Shown piece after piece: positions 1 to 7,629 of a stretch of DNA of 11,547 nucleotides (positions within the stretch are counted from its first letter, which is position 1; each line of letters opens with the position of its first letter). The position numbers were made by a program, and so were the translations under genes. Below the pieces are notes generated by a model. That model ran no database searches and was not told where the DNA came from. It was given only the letters and a program-made list of their open reading frames with translations. Source of the DNA: an uncultured Bacilli bacterium (GTDB lineage Bacteria; Bacillota_I; Bacilli_A; ML615J-28; CAG-698); contig CANQVW010000038.1 of NCBI GenBank assembly GCA_947627395.1, forward strand, positions 1 to 11,547, in the 5' to 3' direction.

Positions 1-1
1 T

Positions 2-793
2 CAAGGTGGTAAACCCTTTAGTGATGCAGCTTCTACAGAGACAAGTAGGAAGAAACTCGCTTCTTCTATTGTGCAAGCTTTAGAAGACTATCATTTTGAT
101 GGAATTGATTTAGATTGGGAATATCCTGGATATAATACCGGTCGAAGTGTTGAAGTTGATCGACAAAACTACACTTTACTGATGCGAGAAATTTACCAAC
201 AAGTCAAAGCATGTAATGAAGATTATATTGTTAGCGGTGCTTTTCCGGCAGGAACTACAAATAGTCGCCGTTATGATTTTTCTTCCTTGTCTAAATGTAT
301 GGATTATTTACATTTAATGACGTATGATATGAATGTGTCTGGTCGAACTTCGCACCATACAGCTTTATATGGATCATCCTTTGCATCCTATGACAGTGAT
401 ACAACTGTTCAAGCCTACTTACGTGATGGAATATCGAAAGATCAACTTACATTAGGAATTGCCTTTTATGGTAAAAAATATCGAAATGTGCAAAGCTCAA
501 ATATCATTGGAGTGCAAGGAGGTTCTACAGCTACCATTGATTACACTTCTATTGATTCTATTCTTCATCAAGTAGGAAATGGTCGATATTTTTCCTACTG
601 GGATGATGTAGCAAAGGCTCCTTACTTATATGATGCTGTTGATCATGAATTTATTACTTATGATGATGCAAGGTCGACAGGACTTAAATGTCAGTATGCC
701 ATAGATCAAGGACTATGTGGTGTCATGTTTTGGGAATATGGTAGTGATCAAACTCAAGTTTTGATGGATGCCATTTATGAAACTATGCGCTAA
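2..793 (+). CDS. Glycoside hydrolase family 18 (chitinase-like) protein, 3' part only
   Basis: The frame is open from the first base, so the gene begins upstream and only about 263 C-terminal residues are visible. The GTG at position 71 is internal, not a start: the preceding codons continue the protein with a QGG element followed by FSDAAS, resembling the SxGG strand of GH18. The catalytic DxxDxDxE motif is present as DGIDLDWE (nt 98-121), the glutamate at 119-121 being the expected acid/base. Further GH18 hallmarks are MTYDM, GIAFYGK and the C-terminal GVMFWEY that carries the substrate-binding tryptophan. The family hydrolyses beta-1,4 GlcNAc linkages in chitin or related glycans; some members act on peptidoglycan or on N-glycans. 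Substrate and secretion cannot be judged without the N-terminus. No convincing terminator follows; 791-812 is AT-only. It is separate from the next operon, which has its own promoter. Confidence 0.93.
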   Translation, partial: QGGKPFSDAASTETSRKKLASSIVQALEDYHFDGIDLDWEYPGYNTGRSVEVDRQNYTLLMREIYQQVKACNEDYIVSGAFPAGTTNSRRYDFSSLSKCMDYLHLMTYDMNVSGRTSHHTALYGSSFASYDSDTTVQAYLRDGISKDQLTLGIAFYGKKYRNVQSSNIIGVQGGSTATIDYTSIDSILHQVGNGRYFSYWDDVAKAPYLYDAVDHEFITYDDARSTGLKCQYAIDQGLCGVMFWEYGSDQTQVLMDAIYETMR

Positions 794-814
794 AAAATAT
801 TTAAAAATTTTTTC

Positions 815-843
815 TTTACAAAAAAAGTGAAATGTGATAGAAT
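815..843 (+). promoter_or_regulatory. Sigma-A-type promoter of the rimP operon
   Basis: The -35 is TTTACA (815-820). A 17-bp spacer separates it from a -10 TAGAAT (838-843), and TGA precedes the -10 as an extended -10 (TG at 835-836). Transcription should start near 850, giving a leader of about 65 nt before the rimP ATG. This is the strongest promoter match between the glycosidase gene and rimP. Confidence 0.75.
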
Positions 844-855
844 AAAAACAAGATT

Positions 856-908
856 AGGAGTGAGAATTTCTCACTCCTTTATCTATGCTTAGTTCATAGA
901 AAGGAGTG
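856..908 (+). promoter_or_regulatory. rimP leader with two mutually exclusive hairpins, one covering the RBS
   Basis: Seen directly: AGGAGTGAGAA (856-866) is a perfect inverted repeat of TTCTCACTCCT (868-878). With a triloop this gives a 10-bp hairpin near the 5' end of the transcript. The 3' arm can instead pair through CACTCCTT (872-879) with AAGGAGTG (901-908), which includes the rimP Shine-Dalgarno sequence. That pairing is extended, after a 2-nt bulge, by TCTATG (882-887) with CATAGA (895-900) and a 7-nt loop. The folds share 872-878, so they cannot coexist. The first leaves the RBS open and the second buries it. A regulatory role is inference. Only TTT, not a proper U-tract, follows the first hairpin, so a strong terminator is unlikely. 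The ligand, if any, is unknown. Confidence 0.6.
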
Positions 909-914
909 GATAAA

Positions 915-1403
915 ATGAAATCATTATCCGATGAAACTCTTCATCAAATTCAAGAGCTCTCTTTAAGAAAAGCTAAAGAATTAGAACTTGAAATTGTTTC
1001 AGTGGAATGGGTTGAAGAACATAGTCAACACATCTTAAGAATCATTGCTGACAAAGATGGTGGTCTTACTTTAGAGGATTCTATTGCCCTCAATGAATCT
1101 ATGAGTCAAGCATTAGATGAAACATCATGGATAAATGAGGAATATATGTTAGAAGTATCTTCCCCAGGTTTAGAAAGAGAACTTAAAACAGACATGGACA
1201 TAAAAAAAGCCCTAAAGGAATATGTACATGTTGAAGTAAAAGAAGCATTAAATACCAAACCCAAAGTAAAGGAAATAGAAGGATACTTAGAAGAAGTAGA
1301 CGAAGATAGCATTATGATTCAATACAATCAAAAGGGTCAAATCAAACACATTTCTATTGAAAAAAACAATATTCAATTCATTCGATTAGCGATTCAATTT
1401 TAG
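915..1403 (+). CDS. rimP: Ribosome maturation factor RimP
   Basis: RimP binds the free 30S subunit and assists its late assembly in the cytoplasm. The product is 162 residues, normal for the family (about 150-160). The N-terminal alpha/beta domain ends with the signature VSSPGLEREL, and an SH3-like C-terminal half follows, with the typical GYLEEVDEDSIMI strands. A GTG at 906 is in frame, but it overlaps the AAGGAG at 901-906. The ATG at 915 lies 8 nt after that site and is the right start. This is the first gene of the rimP-nusA-ylxR-ylxQ-infB-rbfA operon. Its stop codon TAG is built into the AGGAGG of the nusA ribosome binding site, suggesting coupled translation. The leader structure upstream may control it. 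Confidence 0.95.
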   Translation: MKSLSDETLHQIQELSLRKAKELELEIVSVEWVEEHSQHILRIIADKDGGLTLEDSIALNESMSQALDETSWINEEYMLEVSSPGLERELKTDMDIKKALKEYVHVEVKEALNTKPKVKEIEGYLEEVDEDSIMIQYNQKGQIKHISIEKNNIQFIRLAIQF

Positions 1404-1411
1404 GAGGAATT

Positions 1412-2497
1412 ATGATAAGCAAAGCATTTTATGAATCATTAGAAGCCATTGCTGATGAAAGAGGATTAGACATTTCCCAAATCTTAGACAAAGTCGAAAT
1501 TGCCATGTCAGTGGCTTGTAAAAACAGTGATGTCCCTTATAAAGGAACAATTAAATTAGAAGCAGATCAAGAGAAAAAGAAAATCAAATTTTATAACTAT
1601 CAATATGTTGTTGAAGAAATAGATCCAGAAGGACCCAGAGGACAACTTACCTTAGAACAAGCTCAAGCCATCAAACCAAAAGCGAAAATAGGACAAGAAT
1701 TTAGAGAAGAAGTGAATCTTTCTATTTTCAAACGTAAAGCAGCTTCTATGTTTCGTCAAAACCTTTTAAATGAATTAAAAAGCCTAGAACGTGAAGAAGC
1801 ATACAATTTCTTTATTGATAAAGTAGGAGAAATCATTACAGGACATGTCTTATCTAAAAATGATACTTTTGTCACTTTATCTTTGGGAAAAGGAATGACA
1901 GCAACCATGTCTTATCGTGACGCACTTCCAAATGAAGAATTTAATATTGGACAAGAAAAGAAAGTATATTTATCTAAGGTAGAAAAAACAACCAAAGGTC
2001 CAAAAATTTACATCAATCGCAACAGCAAAGAAATGATTAAAAAATTATTTGAACTCAATATTCCAGAGATTGCATCAGGATTAATTGAAATTATGGGAAT
2101 TGCTCGTGAAGCAGGAAGTAGAACCAAAGTCGGTGTCGTTTCTGTCAATGGAGATATTGACCCAAAAGGAGCTTGTGTTGGAAATGGAGGAGCACGTATT
2201 AAAGCCATTAATGAAGCTTTAAATGGAGAAAAAATTGACATTTTCATTTGGAAAAATAACCCAATCGATTTAATAGCGGAATCCTTGTCACCGGCTAAAG
2301 TGGTCAGTGTAATGCCAGATGAAAAAGAAAAACGCGCATTAGTTATTGTCAACGATGATCAATTTTCCCTTGCCATTGGTAAAAATGGACAAAATGCAAA
2401 ACTTTCCGCCTTTGCTACGGGTTGGAGAATTGACATTAAGAAAATTTCGGATGCTTATATTGAAAAGATTTCATTTAAATATAATGTGAATAACTAG
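1412..2497 (+). CDS. nusA: Transcription termination/antitermination factor NusA
   Basis: NusA binds RNA polymerase and nascent RNA, and modulates pausing, intrinsic termination and antitermination. The 361 residues fit the Gram-positive form without the C-terminal acidic repeats of proteobacteria. Domains in order: N-terminal polymerase-binding domain (about 1-125), S1 (about 138-202), KH1 (about 205-280, with the GxxG loop GNGG at 257-260 after DPKGACV), and KH2 (about 285-345, GKNG at 323-326 inside SLAIGKNGQNAKL). Other hallmarks are REAGSRTKV, LSPAKV and TGWRIDI. AGGAGG (1402-1407) precedes the ATG by 4 nt and overlaps the rimP stop. As NusA also acts on terminators, it is a reasonable candidate regulator of its own operon leader, but nothing in the sequence proves this. 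Confidence 0.97.
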   Translation: MISKAFYESLEAIADERGLDISQILDKVEIAMSVACKNSDVPYKGTIKLEADQEKKKIKFYNYQYVVEEIDPEGPRGQLTLEQAQAIKPKAKIGQEFREEVNLSIFKRKAASMFRQNLLNELKSLEREEAYNFFIDKVGEIITGHVLSKNDTFVTLSLGKGMTATMSYRDALPNEEFNIGQEKKVYLSKVEKTTKGPKIYINRNSKEMIKKLFELNIPEIASGLIEIMGIAREAGSRTKVGVVSVNGDIDPKGACVGNGGARIKAINEALNGEKIDIFIWKNNPIDLIAESLSPAKVVSVMPDEKEKRALVIVNDDQFSLAIGKNGQNAKLSAFATGWRIDIKKISDAYIEKISFKYNVNN

Positions 2498-2506
2498 GTG
2501 AACATT

Positions 2507-2767
2507 ATGAAAAAAATACCGATGAGACAATGTCTAGCAACAAATCAATCTTTTCCTAAAAAAGAAATGTTCCGTATTGTACGTACGCCAGAAGGTACGA
2601 TTTGTGTAGACGATAAAGGTAAAATCAATGGTCATGGAGCTTATCTATCAAAATCAAAAGAAGCAATTGAAATTGCAAAAAAGAAAAAAGTTTTGGATAA
2701 AAAGCTTGAAGTTCCAATTCCAAATGAAATTTATGAAGAGCTGATCCAAAGGTTGGAGAATAAATGA
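2507..2767 (+). CDS. ylxR: YlxR (DUF448) RNA-binding protein, RNase P modulator family
   Basis: A basic protein of 86 residues. It carries the family pattern: MRQC near the N-terminus, KKEMFRIVR, then GHGAYL and a lysine-rich helix (IEIAKKKKVLDKKL). The usual GRGAYL loop has His in place of Arg here. In Bacillus subtilis YlxR (also called RnpM) is reported to bind RNase P RNA and modulate its activity; transfer of that role to this protein is inference. A GTG directly after the nusA stop (2498) is in frame but has no ribosome binding site. The ATG at 2507 is preceded by AGGTGA (2496-2501) at 5 nt, so it is preferred. The 3' end overlaps ylxQ in an ATGA junction, which points to coupled translation. 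Confidence 0.93.
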   Translation: MKKIPMRQCLATNQSFPKKEMFRIVRTPEGTICVDDKGKINGHGAYLSKSKEAIEIAKKKKVLDKKLEVPIPNEIYEELIQRLENK

Positions 2768-3090
2768 AAGAAAAAGTCCTTCGATTGTTAGGATTAGCAC
2801 AAAGAGCAGGAAAAATCATCACTGGAGAAGAACAAGTCATTAATGCGATGCAACATCATAAAGCACAAATAATTTTTGTTGCGATGGATAGCAGTGAACA
2901 TACGAAAGAACAATTCGAAAAAAAGTGTTTTTATTATAAAATTCCTTGTTCTTTTGCTTTTTCTAGTGATGAACTAAGTCAAAATTTAGGAAAAAATAGA
3001 AAAATTGTAGCTCTATGTGATGAGGGCTTTTATGAGACTTATAAAAAATATATAAAGGGGGATAAAAATGAAGGTAAAAGAGATTGTTGA
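2764..3090 (+). CDS. ylxQ: YlxQ, L7Ae/L30e-family RNA-binding protein
   Basis: A 108-residue protein of the L7Ae family, whose members bind kink-turn RNA. Family features: LGLAQRAGKIITGEEQV at the N-terminus (the GLAxRAGK signature), AQIIFVAMDSSEHT (the conserved A-x-D-x-S-x-x-T strand and loop), and a C-x-Y-Y-K-I-P segment. It starts within the ATGA overlap with ylxR, with GGAG (2755-2758) 5 nt upstream. The last codons run 23 nt into infB, so the C-terminal tail is partly set by the infB start region. The gene sits between ylxR and infB, as in other Bacillota. Its exact RNA target is not settled. Confidence 0.93.
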   Translation: MKEKVLRLLGLAQRAGKIITGEEQVINAMQHHKAQIIFVAMDSSEHTKEQFEKKCFYYKIPCSFAFSSDELSQNLGKNRKIVALCDEGFYETYKKYIKGDKNEGKRDC

Positions 3091-5326
3091 AATCTTACAA
3101 GTTCAACCCGAAAAAATAATAAAACAATTAGACAATGTTGGGATAGTTGCTGATCTAGAAACGGATATTTCAAATGATGTTGTAAAAAAATTAGGCAAAT
3201 TATACAAAACGGACATCAAACCAATAAAAGCGAAGAAACCAAATGAGACCAAGACAGAAATAATTAAACCAACTCAAAACAAAAAGCCAGCAGAGACGAA
3301 AAAACAGGCTAAAAAAGAAGAAATAAAGCAAGAAAGAAAAAAAGAAAAACCAAAAAAGCAAACTAAACCTATTCAAAAGGAAAAACCAAACAAAAATGAA
3401 AAACCAAATGAAATTTTTGATGAAAATCCTGAACTAGAATTAACACGAGTTTATGATGAAAAATATTTAGATTTTGAAACAGAAAAAGAAACCTATACGC
3501 GAATCAAACATGTTAAAAAAAATAAGAATAAAAATAAAGAAAAAAGAAAGGCCAATGTACCACAAGAAAAAGAAGAAGGAGCTAAAATCTTATATTATAC
3601 TCCACAAATGACGGTTGCAGGGGTTGCTGATGCCTTAAAAATGGGGATTGGCGAAGTTGTTCGCAAGCTTGTTATGCTTGGATATATGGTCAATGCTAGT
3701 GATGTACTTGAAAAAGATGTCATTGAAATCATAGCCGAAGACGCTGGGTATGAAGTTAAGAATGAAATTAATGGTGATATTACCAAATTTGAAGAAATGA
3801 ACATTGAAGATGATCCATCTACTTTAGTAGAGCGTCCTGCAATTGTCACCATTATGGGACATGTTGACCATGGTAAAACCACTTTACTAGATACCATTCG
3901 TAATTCAAAAATTGCAAGTGGTGAAGCCGGAGGAATTACCCAACACATTGGAGCTTATCAAGTCGAAAAAAATGGTAAAAGCATTACCTTTATTGATACA
4001 CCAGGACACGCAGCTTTCACAGAAATGCGTGCAAGAGGTGCCAATATTACAGATATTGTCATTTTAGTTGTTGCCGCAGACGATGGCGTTATGCCACAGA
4101 CCAAAGAAGCCATCGAGCATGCCCAAGCAGCTAAAGTTCCCATTATTGTTGCTATTAACAAAATGGATAAAGTTGGTGCCAACCCTGAGCGTATTAAACA
4201 AGAGTTAACTGCATATAATTTAGTTGCGGAAGAATGGGGTGGAAGCACCATTTTCGTACCTATTTCAGCCCTACAAGGTAAGGGGGTTGATGAATTATTA
4301 GAAATGGTTTTATTAGTTGCGGAAATGCAAGAATATAAAGCCAATCCAAATCGTTTAGGTATTGGAACTGTTTTAGAAGCTAAATTAGATAAGGGAAGAG
4401 GAGCTGTTGCAACACTTCTTGTGAAAAATGGAACGATTAAAGTAGGAGATCCAATTGTTGTAGGAAATACATGGGGAAAGATTCGTGCGATGCAAGATGA
4501 ATCCAAAACAAATTTTAAATCCGTTGGACCTTCTAAAGCTGTTGAAGTCACAGGGCTAGTTGATGTACCAAATGCTGGAGATAGTTTCATGGTTTTTGAA
4601 GATGAAAAAACAGCAAGATTAGTTGCAGAAGAAAGAATGTTAAGAGCGTATAATCAAGAAAGTCAAGGAAGAAAATCAGTTACTCTAGCTAGCTTGTTTA
4701 ATGATTTAAATGATTCTTCCAAAGAATTAAATTTAATTATTAAAGGAGATGTACAAGGATCTATTGAAGCCTTACGTTCTTCTATTGAAAAAGTTAAAGT
4801 TGAAGGAGTTAAAATTTCCATTGTTCGCAGTGGTGTAGGAGCCATTACAGAAACCGACATTTCTCTAGCCGTTGCATCCAATTCCATTATTGTTGCCTTC
4901 AACATTCGACCAAATGCGAAAATCTTAGAATTAGCAAAAGAAAAACATGTAGAAGTAAGACAATATAACATTATCTATAAATTATTAGAAGATATTGAAG
5001 CAGCCATGAAAGGTATGCTAGACCCAGTATTTGAAGAAAAAATCACAGGTCAAGCAGAAATTCGTAAAACCATCAAAGTATCTAAAATTGGAACCATTGC
5101 AGGATGCTATGTAACAGATGGATATATTGAAAGAAATTGTGGTGTTCGCTTAATTCGTGATAGTATTATCATTTATACGGGAAAACTTTCTTCCCTAAAA
5201 CGTTTTAAAGATGACGTAAAAGAAGTCAAGGCAGGATTTGAATGTGGACTAACCATTGAAAACTATAATGATGTGAAAGTAGGAGATATTATAGAAGCAT
5301 TCATCATGGAAAAGGTGGAATTATAA
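3068..5326 (+). CDS. infB: Translation initiation factor IF2
   Basis: IF2 is the GTPase that brings fMet-tRNA to the 30S subunit and promotes subunit joining. Length is 752 residues. Order: a first IF2_N domain (about 1-50), a lysine/glutamate-rich low-complexity linker (about 51-170), a second IF2_N domain (about 176-230), then the G domain with G1 GHVDHGKT (264-271), G2 GGITQHIG (288-295), G3 DTPGH (310-314), G4 NKMD (364-367) and G5 SAL (400-402). The beta-barrel domain II, domain III (GDVQGSIEAL) and the tRNA-binding C-terminal domain (FEEKITGQAEIR onward) follow. The start is set by AGGGGG (3056-3061), 6 nt before the ATG and inside ylxQ. The stop overlaps rbfA by one base. No internal start with a good ribosome binding site was found for a short isoform. 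Confidence 0.98.
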   Translation: MKVKEIVEILQVQPEKIIKQLDNVGIVADLETDISNDVVKKLGKLYKTDIKPIKAKKPNETKTEIIKPTQNKKPAETKKQAKKEEIKQERKKEKPKKQTKPIQKEKPNKNEKPNEIFDENPELELTRVYDEKYLDFETEKETYTRIKHVKKNKNKNKEKRKANVPQEKEEGAKILYYTPQMTVAGVADALKMGIGEVVRKLVMLGYMVNASDVLEKDVIEIIAEDAGYEVKNEINGDITKFEEMNIEDDPSTLVERPAIVTIMGHVDHGKTTLLDTIRNSKIASGEAGGITQHIGAYQVEKNGKSITFIDTPGHAAFTEMRARGANITDIVILVVAADDGVMPQTKEAIEHAQAAKVPIIVAINKMDKVGANPERIKQELTAYNLVAEEWGGSTIFVPISALQGKGVDELLEMVLLVAEMQEYKANPNRLGIGTVLEAKLDKGRGAVATLLVKNGTIKVGDPIVVGNTWGKIRAMQDESKTNFKSVGPSKAVEVTGLVDVPNAGDSFMVFEDEKTARLVAEERMLRAYNQESQGRKSVTLASLFNDLNDSSKELNLIIKGDVQGSIEALRSSIEKVKVEGVKISIVRSGVGAITETDISLAVASNSIIVAFNIRPNAKILELAKEKHVEVRQYNIIYKLLEDIEAAMKGMLDPVFEEKITGQAEIRKTIKVSKIGTIAGCYVTDGYIERNCGVRLIRDSIIIYTGKLSSLKRFKDDVKEVKAGFECGLTIENYNDVKVGDIIEAFIMEKVEL

Positions 5327-5676
5327 TGACATTTAAAAAAGAAAGAATGGAAAAAATCATGGAAAGGGAGTTAGGAAATATCCTACTGAGTGATGTTAAA
5401 GATGACAGATTAAAATTTGTTACCATCACAAAAGTTGATTTAACAAATGATCTTTCTATCGCAACAGTTTATTTTTCTGTTTTGGGAAGTGAAACCCAAA
5501 TAGAGGCAACCATTCATACGTTACAAGAAGCCAAGGGTTTTATTCGTTCTGTTTTAAGTAAACGTATTGAAGTGAAAAAAACTCCAGAATTAAGATTTAA
5601 GTATGATGAATCTTTTGCCCAAGGAAATAAGATTGAAGAAATACTTAAAAACATTCATTCAGATAACATGGAATGA
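5326..5676 (+). CDS. rbfA: 30S ribosome-binding factor RbfA
   Basis: RbfA is a small KH-type protein that binds the 30S subunit near 16S helix 1 and helps late maturation. The 116 residues match the family length. Visible signatures are KDDRLKFVTITKVDLTNDLS near residue 25, ATVYFSVLG, AKGFIRSVLSKRI and the C-terminal PELRFKYDES. The ATG shares its first base with the infB stop (TAATG). AAGGTGG (5312-5318) lies 7 nt upstream, inside infB. It is the last gene of the operon: a terminator follows, and the truB-ribF pair often found next in Bacillota is absent here. Confidence 0.96.
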   Translation: MTFKKERMEKIMERELGNILLSDVKDDRLKFVTITKVDLTNDLSIATVYFSVLGSETQIEATIHTLQEAKGFIRSVLSKRIEVKKTPELRFKYDESFAQGNKIEEILKNIHSDNME

Positions 5677-5687
5677 AATATACCAAT

Positions 5688-5724
5688 GGAACTGTAACAC
5701 AAAATCAGTCTACAGTTCCTTTTT
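5688..5724 (+). terminator. Intrinsic terminator of the rimP-rbfA operon
   Basis: GGAACTGTA (5688-5696) pairs perfectly with TACAGTTCC (5711-5719) across a 14-nt loop and is followed directly by five T residues. It lies 12 nt after the rbfA stop. It separates this operon from uvrC. Confidence 0.8.
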
Positions 5725-5752
5725 GTATGGGTAAGATTTCCTTTATTTTATT

Positions 5753-5781
5753 TTGCATTTATCTATAGAAAGTAGTATAAT
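5753..5781 (+). promoter_or_regulatory. Sigma-A-type promoter of uvrC
   Basis: TTGCAT (5753-5758), a 17-bp spacer, then a perfect TATAAT (5776-5781). Transcription would start near 5788, leaving a very short leader that contains little more than the ribosome binding site TGAGGA (5791-5796). No LexA/SOS operator could be recognised near it. Confidence 0.75.
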
Positions 5782-5802
5782 AATATTAACTGAGGATTCT
5801 TT

Positions 5803-7575
5803 ATGAAGGAAATAATTTTAACACAACCTAAAGAAACAAAAGATATTCAAGTCACATTAAAGGATAAATTAAAGACCGTTCCCAAAAAACCAGGATGTTA
5901 TCAATATAAAGATCGTAATGGAACCATTATTTATGTTGGAAAGGCTAAGAATTTATACAATCGTATGCATAGTTACTTTGTTGGAAGTCATGATGCTAAA
6001 ACAACAAAACTTGTTTCGCAAATTGTGGATTTTGATTATATCATGACCACCTCAGAAACAGAAGCTTTTATCTTAGAAATCAATTTAATTAAGAAATATA
6101 GTCCTAAATATAATATCATGTTAACCGATGATAAAACGTATCCGTATATTTGCATTACTCATGAAAAACATCCAAGACTAATTTATTCAAGAGAATTAAA
6201 GAAAAATGCAGGTAAAATATTTGGACCTTATCCCAACGCTAAAGCAGCAAAAGGAATTGTTGAAGTCATGAATCGAATCTATCCATTACGTAAATGTCGA
6301 ATTCTTCCTAAAAAAGAATGCCTATACTATCATTTGCATCAATGTTTAGCTCCATGTATCCAATCAGTTGATTTAGGTTTATATGAAAATATATGTAATC
6401 AAATTCAATCGATTTTAAAGGGAAATGTGAAGGATGAAATAAAACGTCTTCAGGTTTTAATGGAAGAAGCCTCCAATAAATTAGATTTTGAAAAAGCCAT
6501 TGAATATCGTAATTTAATTCATGATTTAACCCTTATCGGAGAAAGACAAAAAATGCAAGGAAATGCACAAGATACAGATGTCTTTGGTTATTATGCCAAT
6601 CAAGATTATATTAGTATTCAAGTTTTTCACTTAAGAGAGGGAAAAATGATTGAAAGAAATGGTTTCCTATATGATAATTATGATAATGCAAAAGATGTCT
6701 TTCAGGATTTTGTTGTTCAATTTTATTTAGTCAATCGTAATCCCTTACCCAAAAGCATTTTACTTTGTGAAGGAGAAGAAGAAATTTATAATCAAGCTTT
6801 AAATCATAAAGTCATCATTCCCAAAATAGGAAAGAACTTGGAACTCGTTCAATTAGTTTGTGATAACGCCAAACAAAAAATAGAAGAACTCATTCGTAAA
6901 AAAGAAATTGAATATCAAAAAACAACAGGAGCATTAGACGATTTAGCTTCTTTATTAGAATTAAAAGAATTACATCACATTGAAGCATTTGATAATTCAA
7001 ATATGCTTGGAATGGATGCAGTAAGTGCAATGGTCGCTTTTATTGATGGCAAACCAAGTCGTAAATTATATCGTAAATATAAAATTAAAACTGTTGTAGG
7101 AGCAAATGAAGCAGCCACCATGCATGAAGTTGTTACGCGTCGATATAAAGAAAAAGAAAACCTTCCAGATTTAATCATCATGGATGGAGGAAGCATTCAA
7201 GTGAATAGTTGCATAAAAGCTTTAGAAGAAATTGGGGAAACCATCCCTGTTTTAGGATTGGTTAAAAATGATCATCATCAAACAGAAAGCTTGTTGTTTC
7301 AAGGAAAAACAATTCCTATCGATAAAAGAAGTTATACATTTCGATTACTAGAACAAATTCAAGAAGAAGTACATCGTTACGCCATCACGTATTTTAGATC
7401 ACAACATTCACGCAGTACGTTTCTTTCTTCCCTTGATCAAATTAAGGGGATTGGAAAAGTAAAGAAATCACAGATATTAAAATTATTAAAAGAAGAAAAC
7501 TTTAAAGAAGAAATCAAAAAATTAAAATTAACAGAAGAACAAATTCAAGAAGTTCTTCGTTTATTAGACCAATAA
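5803..7575 (+). CDS. uvrC: Excinuclease ABC subunit C
   Basis: UvrC makes both incisions around bulky DNA lesions after UvrA/UvrB recognition in nucleotide excision repair. The 590 residues match the family. Order: N-terminal GIY-YIG nuclease (about 25-105, with PGCYQYKD, IIYVGKAKNL and Arg54), a four-cysteine cluster (C165, C173, C181, C185) of the kind reported to hold an Fe-S cluster in UvrC, the UVR motif that contacts UvrB (about 212-242), the RNase H-like nuclease (EAFDNSN with D397, IIMDGG with D461, and H524), and a C-terminal helix-hairpin-helix (IKGIGKVKKSQIL, about 547-559). The ATG has TGAGGA at 6 nt. No terminator is seen after it, so read-through into the next gene is possible. 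Confidence 0.97.
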   Translation: MKEIILTQPKETKDIQVTLKDKLKTVPKKPGCYQYKDRNGTIIYVGKAKNLYNRMHSYFVGSHDAKTTKLVSQIVDFDYIMTTSETEAFILEINLIKKYSPKYNIMLTDDKTYPYICITHEKHPRLIYSRELKKNAGKIFGPYPNAKAAKGIVEVMNRIYPLRKCRILPKKECLYYHLHQCLAPCIQSVDLGLYENICNQIQSILKGNVKDEIKRLQVLMEEASNKLDFEKAIEYRNLIHDLTLIGERQKMQGNAQDTDVFGYYANQDYISIQVFHLREGKMIERNGFLYDNYDNAKDVFQDFVVQFYLVNRNPLPKSILLCEGEEEIYNQALNHKVIIPKIGKNLELVQLVCDNAKQKIEELIRKKEIEYQKTTGALDDLASLLELKELHHIEAFDNSNMLGMDAVSAMVAFIDGKPSRKLYRKYKIKTVVGANEAATMHEVVTRRYKEKENLPDLIIMDGGSIQVNSCIKALEEIGETIPVLGLVKNDHHQTESLLFQGKTIPIDKRSYTFRLLEQIQEEVHRYAITYFRSQHSRSTFLSSLDQIKGIGKVKKSQILKLLKEENFKEEIKKLKLTEEQIQEVLRLLDQ

Positions 7576-7583
7576 AACATTTT

Positions 7584-7613
7584 GTGACATTTTTTTCTTA
7601 TGATTCATACAAT
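7584..7613 (+). promoter_or_regulatory. Possible promoter of the LuxR-type gene
   Basis: GTGACA (7584-7589), an 18-bp spacer and TACAAT (7608-7613). The expected start near 7620 would fall inside the ribosome binding site of the next gene. This makes the promoter doubtful; transcription may simply continue from uvrC. Confidence 0.3.
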
Positions 7614-7629
7614 ACATGGGAGGGAAAAA

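Noticed and set aside
791..812. AT-rich inverted repeat after the glycosidase stop
   Set aside because: There is no GC in the stem, and the run of T overlaps the downstream -35 region, so it is not a credible terminator.
3215..3560. AAA/GAA-rich repetitive stretch inside infB
   Set aside because: It is the charged Lys/Glu linker between the two IF2_N domains, common in IF2, and not a DNA repeat element.
3958..4590. Long minus-strand open frame opposite infB, with similar ones opposite rimP, nusA, uvrC and other parts of infB
   Set aside because: These mirror strongly coding plus-strand genes, lack ribosome binding sites and resemble no family.
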